Positions 58,474 through 64,000 of a stretch of 64,000 nucleotides of DNA are shown here, one piece after another. The translations under genes and the position numbers were made by a program. Position 1 is the stretch's first letter; every line of letters begins with the position of its first letter. Under the pieces are notes generated by a model. That model saw nothing but the letters and a program-made list of their open reading frames with translations, did no database searches and had not been told where the DNA came from. Origin of the DNA: Treponema bryantii (GTDB lineage Bacteria > Spirochaetota > Spirochaetia > Treponematales > Treponemataceae); contig NZ_FORI01000001.1 of the NCBI RefSeq assembly GCF_900113965.1, positions 62,001 through 126,000 on the forward strand, given 5' to 3'.

Positions 58474-59379
58474 TTATATGTTCTTCAAAATCAACGGAAT
58501 ATAACCAGAATCCAGCACATCAAAACAAAAACACTTTTTACCTAAATCTTTTAATGATGCTCCAATGTGATAAATTGTTGTGTTATCAATAATCAAAAAT
58601 CTGTCGTGTGTCTTTGTTGTGAAGTTCAAAGTAAGTGTTGGATATTGAGCGTTGAAAGTCTGTACATCTTGACTAGTGAGTTTTGTTTTTGGATCGGTGT
58701 ATATTGTTACGTTGACGCCTTTCTTCTTTTTTGCAAGACGCTGAAGAATCGACAAATCTACATAATTATCAATCAGGATAATTTCTTTCTTTGAGGCTGC
58801 CAAAAAGCTTTCGAACTTTGCATATGCATCAAAAATCTGCCCTTGAAAGAAAATTCCTTGGAATTCTTTGATGTTGTATTTATCCATAAGGGAAAAGAGT
58901 TCTTTAATCTTTTTATCCGTTTCCTTGTGGTGTATATCTGATTCAAGAAGATGATTCTTTATGTTATCTAGTTCTGCAAAAATATGTGAATTATTCTGAA
59001 TAAAATGCTTCATCTCTTTGAATGTTCGAATAAGCATTTTGCTTTGAGTAACTGCAAGGTCACCTTTGAGGACGGTCATAAGCATGTAGATTCCCTGCTC
59101 GGTGAAGGCTTTAGGGGCATATTTTATGTTACTACCCCGACCGTTGTTCAAGGTCGAAATTTTCGACCTTGAAAGTTCGTGAACTTCTTCTTCGGTTAAT
59201 CTGAACATAAAATCATCATCAAACCGTTCAATATTATTTTTTACTTGCTCGTTAAATCGTTTCGTTTCATACCCATAAATCTGAGCAAGATCAAAATCCA
59301 GCATCACCTGCTGCCCGCGAATAACATGAATCTTTGAACGAATAGAGTTTTCTTCTAAAATTGAAATTTCATTTTCCAT
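58474..59379 (-). CDS. ORF6N-domain protein with PLD-like C-terminal domain
   Basis: 301 residues. The N-terminal 110 residues are an ORF6N domain (KIHVIRGQQVMLDFDLAQIY, FDDDFMFRLTEEEVHEL, APKAFTEQGIYMLMTVLKGD). The middle is helical. The C-terminal 90 residues (IYTDPKTKLTSQDVQ, THDRFLIIDNTTIYHIGASL) resemble a phospholipase-D-like half-site. ORF6N proteins come from phages and mobile elements and are thought to bind DNA. Residues 70-78 (SRSKISTLN) are encoded by a 27-bp perfect palindrome, and a palindrome array begins a few bases after the stop codon. A GAGG site precedes the ATG. Confidence 0.82.
   Translation of the reverse strand: MENEISILEENSIRSKIHVIRGQQVMLDFDLAQIYGYETKRFNEQVKNNIERFDDDFMFRLTEEEVHELSRSKISTLNNGRGSNIKYAPKAFTEQGIYMLMTVLKGDLAVTQSKMLIRTFKEMKHFIQNNSHIFAELDNIKNHLLESDIHHKETDKKIKELFSLMDKYNIKEFQGIFFQGQIFDAYAKFESFLAASKKEIILIDNYVDLSILQRLAKKKKGVNVTIYTDPKTKLTSQDVQTFNAQYPTLTLNFTTKTHDRFLIIDNTTIYHIGASLKDLGKKCFCFDVLDSGYIPLILKNI
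59147..59173. repeat. Perfect 27-bp palindrome inside the ORF6N gene
   Basis: Left arm TTCAAGGTCGAAA, central T, then the exact reverse complement. It differs from the first downstream cassette only by a G/C to A/T swap in both arms, so pairing is kept. It encodes residues 70-78 of the protein. Confidence 0.85.
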
Positions 59380-59681
59380 ACCACATACCTCATGAGAAAA
59401 TTGATTGTTCAGCGCCAGTCCAGCTCCAGGCCTGAATTGTGGTAAAGAAAAAACGAAGATAAAATAAATGTGTCATTACCGCGTAAACACGGCAATCATA
59501 TAACTGCACATACTCATAATTCTAATTTAGTTACTGGATACATTCTTCTGTGCAGCAGGCTTTACAATTTAAATATAATAAAATTTGATTTAATTGACAA
59601 TAATTTTTCGGGGAGCTCTCTCTTCCCACCACCTGCTGAATTTTTCTACGAAATCGTATATATTGAAAACAGGAGCAAAAA
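59380..59681. other. Gene-free stretch between the ORF6N and exonuclease III genes
   Basis: About 300 bases, A/T-rich. It holds a worn palindromic element near 59472-59499 (TCATTACCGCG / CACGGCAAT), a TATAAT at 59574-59579 that may serve the exonuclease gene, and distant GCAGCAGG/CCTGCTG arms. I see no ORF with a ribosome binding site. Confidence 0.5.
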
Positions 59682-60512
59682 ATGACTTTTATTTCATGGA
59701 ACATAGATTCAATTAATGCGGCGCTGACTTCTACTTCCGATAGGGCACTACTCTCGCAGGCTGTATTGAAAAAGCTTGGCAGCTACAATGCTGATGTAAT
59801 TGCAATTCAGGAGACTAAGCTGCCGGCGGAAGGGCCTTCGGAGAAGCACCTGGAGTTGCTGGCCGGCTATTTTCCGGGATATAAAATTGAATGGCTTTCT
59901 TCTGTGCCTCCTGCAAAAAAAGGTTATGCAGGCACTATGATTTTGTATAAGGAAGGACTTGCTGCCAGCCGTGAAGTGACACGCCTTGACGCTCCAGATA
60001 CAATGGATGATGAGGGTCGCCTTCTCTCTCTCGACTTCGGCGCCTTTTATTTTGTCAACGTTTATACTCCAAACTCCGGCGACGGCCTTAAGCGTCTTGC
60101 TGAACGCCAGCAGTGGGACGCTCTTTATGCTGATTATCTCGCTAGCCTCGATGCTAAAAAGCCGGTTATTGCCTGCGGCGACTTCAACGTTGCCCATAAA
60201 GAAATTGACCTTGCAAACCCGGCCTCCAATCATTTTTCAGCAGGCTTTACTGACGAAGAACGCGAGGGCTTCACCAAGCTCCTTGCACGTGGCTTTACAG
60301 ACAGCTTCCGCCACCTACACGGAGATGTAAAAGACATCTATTCCTGGTGGGGTCAGAGAATCAAAACCAGCAAGATAAACAACTCGGGCTGGCGTATTGA
60401 TTACTTCCTCGTGAGCGACCGCATCAAAGACCGGATCAAAAAATCAGAGATGATAGATTCAGGTCCGCGTCAGGATCACACCCCTATTCTTCTGGAAATT
60501 GATATCGGCTAA
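59682..60512 (+). CDS. xth: Exodeoxyribonuclease III / AP endonuclease
   Basis: 276 residues, typical of ExoIII. The motifs are in order: FISWNIDSINAA at residue 3, IAIQETKLP near 41, YTPNSGDG near 127, IACGDFNVAH near 163 with catalytic Asp and Asn, WRIDYFLVS near 242 and the C-terminal GPRQDHTPILLEI with the catalytic Asp-His. It cuts at abasic sites in base-excision repair. An AGGAG site lies upstream. Confidence 0.94.
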   Translation: MTFISWNIDSINAALTSTSDRALLSQAVLKKLGSYNADVIAIQETKLPAEGPSEKHLELLAGYFPGYKIEWLSSVPPAKKGYAGTMILYKEGLAASREVTRLDAPDTMDDEGRLLSLDFGAFYFVNVYTPNSGDGLKRLAERQQWDALYADYLASLDAKKPVIACGDFNVAHKEIDLANPASNHFSAGFTDEEREGFTKLLARGFTDSFRHLHGDVKDIYSWWGQRIKTSKINNSGWRIDYFLVSDRIKDRIKKSEMIDSGPRQDHTPILLEIDIG

Positions 60513-60537
60513 TTTCTGGCAGCAGTTGGCAGGCAAA

Positions 60538-62010
60538 CTACTCCGCCTGCTGCAGGCTGTAATCTTTTTTCATTCCGTGGGCGCCGAAGATTTGCCAGTT
60601 GCCCTGACCAAGACGCTGTAGAATTGCGACACGTTCCTGGGCGCACAATGCAGGGTCTGTGTCTACAGAGGTCATGAGAACCGGCGCGTACTGGTTGTAA
60701 GTCGCCTGCTCTTTTGTGAGCCCGTGCATGTTAATGTAGATGTCGCCGGAGAAGACAATGTGGTGCACATAATCTATAAGCACGGTCTCACCTTTCAGAT
60801 GACCGCCCTTTGCCTGATAAACTTCAAAATGCATTTCGCCCACATCAAAGAAACCGGTCTGCTCAAGCGGCTCTTTGATTTCTGCTGGGGACGGCCAGAG
60901 CGCTTTTACCTTTTCTGGAGTCGGCGGATTATACAGCGTGAGTGCCTTGCAAATATTGATGTACGGCTTGTGAAGTGGATTCTGCTCACGATAGGCGTCC
61001 GCACCTTTTGCTTCAAGCGCAAGACATTCCTTTGAATCTTCACTTGCATATATTTCATCAAAAAGAGGAAGAAGGCCACAGTGGTCCACATCTGCATGAG
61101 TGATATAGACGCGTTTTTTCATTGTGTCATAATCCGGCAGAAGTGAGCGGAAAAGTTTTTCCATTTCTTCGCGGTAGAGGGCATAGCCTGTATCGATAAA
61201 CAAAACCTCGCCCTGGCTTTTCAGAATTGCAGTGTTACTTCCGCACGGCGGCTCAATCAAAATTATTTCGGAATTATCTGTGATTTTGTGATGGGAAATG
61301 CGCGGAGAAAAAGCGTCGCCGCGGCAGGCTGCCAGAAGGTGCGCAAATCTGCTGATACTTTCAAAAGTCTTATATGGTGACAATCCCTTTTCATCCAGCA
61401 TCTGCATAACAAGATTTGTGTTTACGAGAAGGCTGTCACGCTTATCTTCCGAAAGCCCGATACACGACACAAGCTCCGAAACGAACGACTGGTAGAAAAT
61501 GCTGTTGTCGTAAAATTTTTCTGAATGATTATAATCGAGCACGCGGACCGGGCAAAGTTTTTTCACTTCAGCAATAAAAGCCTCGAAGTGTTTTTCATCT
61601 TCAACATAAAGGCCCATTTTGAAAGCCTGAAAATCCGTACCGTTTTCCTGCGAACTGATATATGAAATATTAAGCTGATAATCATTAATTACGCGAAGAA
61701 CATCTGTAACACTGCCAGGCTTATCCTGAAGCATAAACTCCAGCAGAACAATGCTCTTTTCGGTTTTAGGAGTCTGAAGGTAACCGATGGCCGTAAGCTG
61801 CTCGTCAGCCTTGCGAAGATTTTCTTCCTCACCCTCGGCATCAATAAAAAGCGTGTGTGAATCAATTGCTTTATTGTAGCTGACGCGAGTGATGTTGATA
61901 TTCAGTTTTGCGAGACATTCGCTGGCCTTCAAAAAAGCACCGATGTGATGCGGCATTGTTGTGATGTAGGTTTTCTTCGTTTTCATTGCGAGCATTTTAT
62001 CATCTGGCAA
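60538..62010 (-). CDS. ACT-ACT-metallo-beta-lactamase fusion hydrolase
   Basis: 490 residues if translation starts at TTG 62010; in-frame ATGs follow at 61995 and 61986. I favour the TTG because TATACT lies exactly six bases before it, as in other leaderless genes here, while none of the starts has a ribosome binding site. Residues 10-85 and 90-165 resemble two ACT ligand-binding domains (MPHHIGAFLKASECLAKLNI, MLQDKPGSVTDVLRVINDYQ). The rest is a metallo-beta-lactamase fold with VYITHADVDHCG as the metal motif and HIVFSGDIYINMHG. An amino-acid-controlled hydrolase is inferred; the substrate is unknown. Confidence 0.72.
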   Translation of the reverse strand: MPDDKMLAMKTKKTYITTMPHHIGAFLKASECLAKLNINITRVSYNKAIDSHTLFIDAEGEEENLRKADEQLTAIGYLQTPKTEKSIVLLEFMLQDKPGSVTDVLRVINDYQLNISYISSQENGTDFQAFKMGLYVEDEKHFEAFIAEVKKLCPVRVLDYNHSEKFYDNSIFYQSFVSELVSCIGLSEDKRDSLLVNTNLVMQMLDEKGLSPYKTFESISRFAHLLAACRGDAFSPRISHHKITDNSEIILIEPPCGSNTAILKSQGEVLFIDTGYALYREEMEKLFRSLLPDYDTMKKRVYITHADVDHCGLLPLFDEIYASEDSKECLALEAKGADAYREQNPLHKPYINICKALTLYNPPTPEKVKALWPSPAEIKEPLEQTGFFDVGEMHFEVYQAKGGHLKGETVLIDYVHHIVFSGDIYINMHGLTKEQATYNQYAPVLMTSVDTDPALCAQERVAILQRLGQGNWQIFGAHGMKKDYSLQQAE

Positions 62011-62085
62011 AATAAAAGTATATTCGTTTTTTGAAAGGTTATGATAGAATAGAAACAGAATGATTTAAAAGTCAGGAGGTTCCGC

Positions 62086-63471
62086 ATGTCGATTGTTGCT
62101 GCTTTTATGGTGCCGCATCCGCCGATGATTGTGCCGGAGGTTGGACGGGGAAGCGAAAATCAAGTTGAGAAAACGATTAAGGCTTATGAGAAGGTGGCTG
62201 ATGAAATTGCGGCACTCAAGCCGGAGACCATAATTATTTCGAGCCCTCACAGCGTGATGTATTCTGATTATTTTCATATTTCGCCGGGGGCGGGGGCAAC
62301 TGGTTCCTTTGCTGATTTTGGTGCACCGCAGGTTAGGTTTGATGTTGATTATGATGAAGAGCTTGTGAAGAAGATTTGTACACTGGCCGAAACGTCGCAC
62401 TTTCCTGCCGGAACGCTTGGTGAAAAAAGGCCAGAGCTTGATCACGGCACTATGGTTCCTCTCTGGTTTATTACGAAAAAATATAAGGACTTCAAGCTTG
62501 TTCGCATGGGGCTTTCGGGCTACGACCTTTTAAAGCATTATGAATATGGCATGATGATTAAGAATGCGGTTGAGTCGCTGGGCCGCCGGATTGTTTATGT
62601 TGCAAGCGGAGATTTGTCTCATAAGCTGCAGGATTACGGACCATACGGTTTTGCTGAAGAAGGACCTGTTTATGATAAGCGCATTATGGACGTTTGTTCG
62701 GGCGGCCGCTTTGGAGAGCTTTTTGATTTTGATGAAAACTTCTGCGAGAAGGCGGCAGAGTGCGGACATAAGTCCTTTGTGATTATGGCGGGTACGCTGG
62801 ATGGTAAGGCTGTTGAAGCGACTCAATATTCTCACGAAGATGTGACTGGCGTTGGTTATGGAATCTGTTCGTTTATTCCAAAGGGTGATGATGACGGCAG
62901 GCATTTTCTTGATGCGAGATTAAAGCTGGTTGAAAATGAGTTGATAGAAAAAAGTAAAAAGTCAGATGCTTATGTGAAGCTGGCCCGCGCCTCTGCGGAA
63001 TATTATGTTAAGAATGGGGAAGTGTTGCCTCTGCCGGAGGATGTTGCTCCAGAACTTTTGAATGTCCGTGCTGGCGCTTTTGTATCTATCCACAAGTTTG
63101 GTGCGCTTCGTGGCTGCATCGGCACCATCGCATCTACACAGAAAAATCTCGCACTGGAAATAATTGAAAATGCTGTGAGCGCAGTTTCAAAAGATCCGCG
63201 CTTCCAGCCGGTGACAGAAGATGAACTAAAATATCTTGATATAAATGTTGATGTTCTGGGCGAGGCTGAAAAAATCAGTTCCCCGGCGGAGCTTGACGTC
63301 AAAAAATACGGAGTCATCGTGCAGAGCGGTTACAAGCGTGGGCTCCTGCTTCCAGACCTCGACGGCGTAGATACAGTTGAACAGCAGATTTCAATTGCAA
63401 GAAGAAAAGGCGGAATTGCTCCTGATGAAAAAGTTGATTTGTTCCGCTTTGAGGTTGTGCGACATTATTAG
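62086..63471 (+). CDS. AmmeMemoRadiSam protein: Memo/LigB-type domain fused to AMMECR1 domain
   Basis: 461 residues. Residues 1-270 are a LigB/Memo-type dioxygenase-like fold: MVPHPPMIVPEVGRG near residue 8, IIISSPHSVMYSDYFHIS near 49, YVASGDLSHKLQDYGPYG near 167. Residues 290-461 are an AMMECR1 domain with the LRGCIGTI signature near residue 342 and QQISIARRKGGI near 434. The radical SAM partner starts 20 bases downstream. The trio is thought to work in one modification pathway, but its substrate is not known. An AGGAGG site is present. Confidence 0.88.
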   Translation: MSIVAAFMVPHPPMIVPEVGRGSENQVEKTIKAYEKVADEIAALKPETIIISSPHSVMYSDYFHISPGAGATGSFADFGAPQVRFDVDYDEELVKKICTLAETSHFPAGTLGEKRPELDHGTMVPLWFITKKYKDFKLVRMGLSGYDLLKHYEYGMMIKNAVESLGRRIVYVASGDLSHKLQDYGPYGFAEEGPVYDKRIMDVCSGGRFGELFDFDENFCEKAAECGHKSFVIMAGTLDGKAVEATQYSHEDVTGVGYGICSFIPKGDDDGRHFLDARLKLVENELIEKSKKSDAYVKLARASAEYYVKNGEVLPLPEDVAPELLNVRAGAFVSIHKFGALRGCIGTIASTQKNLALEIIENAVSAVSKDPRFQPVTEDELKYLDINVDVLGEAEKISSPAELDVKKYGVIVQSGYKRGLLLPDLDGVDTVEQQISIARRKGGIAPDEKVDLFRFEVVRHY

Positions 63472-63491
63472 CCGTGCACGGAGAGTTTTGT

Positions 63492-64000
63492 ATGGCAGTT
63501 TGTGATGTATGCTTCAGACATTGTAAAATTGAAGAAGGCTCAACAGGCTTTTGCGGCGCTCGTACTTGCAGAGAGGGAAAAATTGTTGCTGGAAATTACG
63601 GCCGTCTCACATCCATCGCCCTTGACCCCATAGAAAAAAAACCGCTTAGCATGTTTCATCCGGGCTCACAAATTTTGTCCCTCGGCTCATACGGCTGCAA
63701 TCTACGCTGCCCCTTCTGTCAAAACTTTAGTATTTCGTGGTCGCAAAAAGTGTTTGAATATAAGGACAAGGCAGAATACTATGAACCCGAAGAAATCGTA
63801 AAAGCCGCACTGGACCTTCGCCCACGCGGCAACATCGGTCTAGCCTTCACATACAACGAACCTCTCATTGGTTATGAGTTTGTCCGCGACACAGCAAAGC
63901 TTTCCAAAGAAGCCGGCATGCAAAATGTTCTTGTAACAAATGGAACTGCGACTCTCAAAGTTCTCAACGAAATATCCCCATACATCAACGCAATGAATAT
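63492..64000 (+). CDS. amrS: AmmeMemoRadiSam system radical SAM enzyme (truncated by window edge)
   Basis: The first 169 codons are present. The start MAVCDVCFRHCKIEEG carries a cysteine cluster typical of this group, and SLGSYGCNLRCPFCQNFSIS holds the radical SAM CxxxCxxC iron-sulfur motif near residue 68. FTYNEPLIGYEF and NVLVTNGTA are conserved in AmrS-type proteins. A GGAG site is seven bases before the ATG, and the gene follows the AMMECR1 fusion by 20 bases. The C-terminus is beyond the window. Confidence 0.88.
   Translation, partial: MAVCDVCFRHCKIEEGSTGFCGARTCREGKIVAGNYGRLTSIALDPIEKKPLSMFHPGSQILSLGSYGCNLRCPFCQNFSISWSQKVFEYKDKAEYYEPEEIVKAALDLRPRGNIGLAFTYNEPLIGYEFVRDTAKLSKEAGMQNVLVTNGTATLKVLNEISPYINAMN

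Overview
The window is a 64 kb piece of a low-to-moderate GC genome with long single-strand gene runs. It most resembles a gut or rumen spirochaete of the Treponema type. This rests on gene content only: a YesM/YesN-LplABC sugar system, beta-glucan enzymes, an ACT-metallo-beta-lactamase fusion, an ORF6N protein, AmmeMemoRadiSam genes, and many dispersed palindromic repeats. I saw no rRNA, tRNA, CRISPR array, transposase or phage structural gene. All assignments come from reading motifs; no database search was run.

Layout. 0-5.5 kb: start of a methyltransferase, an AlkD-like repair protein, a DUF3267 membrane protease, an ECF-type sigma factor fused to a winged-helix/effector region with its sigma-less paralogue, and a 2-hydroxyacid dehydrogenase behind a LacI-type operator. 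5.5-15.5 kb: a minus-strand run of trkA, trkH, a DUF3261 lipoprotein, ketoacyl synthase, hotdog dehydratase, GH3 beta-glucosidase and GPH sugar symporter, then a FabG-like reductase with its own promoter. This looks like an aryl-polyene-type cluster (apeN-O-P-Q order) split by two sugar genes. 15.6-17.1 kb: an ECF S component and type III pantothenate kinase. 17.2-25.4 kb: a type I restriction-modification island in the order hsdM, hsdS, an unknown gene, an HNH-like toxin, a putative immunity gene, a DUF4143 ATPase and hsdR.

25.5-42.8 kb: an esterase and a DUF2400-type protein, then a carbohydrate region. LplB/LplC/LplA, a YesM-type kinase and a YesN-type regulator lie on the minus strand. 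Divergently transcribed are a very large GH94-clan phosphorylase candidate, GH30, a GH16 laminarinase lipoprotein and an EAL phosphodiesterase. Together these suggest uptake and breakdown of beta-glucans (beta-1,3/1,6). 42.8-54.6 kb: an aromatic amino acid lyase, an SGNH esterase, a DUF2130 protein, an M15 peptidase, a diguanylate cyclase, an OhrR-type peroxide sensor on a perfect palindrome, a membrane-anchored SARP-type regulator preceded by a 50-residue small ORF, a lipase-like lipoprotein and free-methionine sulfoxide reductase. 55-64 kb: carB, an ORF6N gene with an adjacent palindrome array, exonuclease III, the ACT-MBL fusion and AmmeMemoRadiSam genes.

Two patterns stand out. First, downstream of the ORF6N gene lie three regularly spaced palindromes of the same design as a 27-bp palindrome inside the gene. 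Read in the gene's sense and register, they encode alternative versions of the same short peptide segment, so they could be silent cassettes for sequence switching. Second, about eight genes have a -10-like hexamer (TATAAT/TATACT) exactly six bases before the start codon and no Shine-Dalgarno sequence, which implies leaderless mRNAs.
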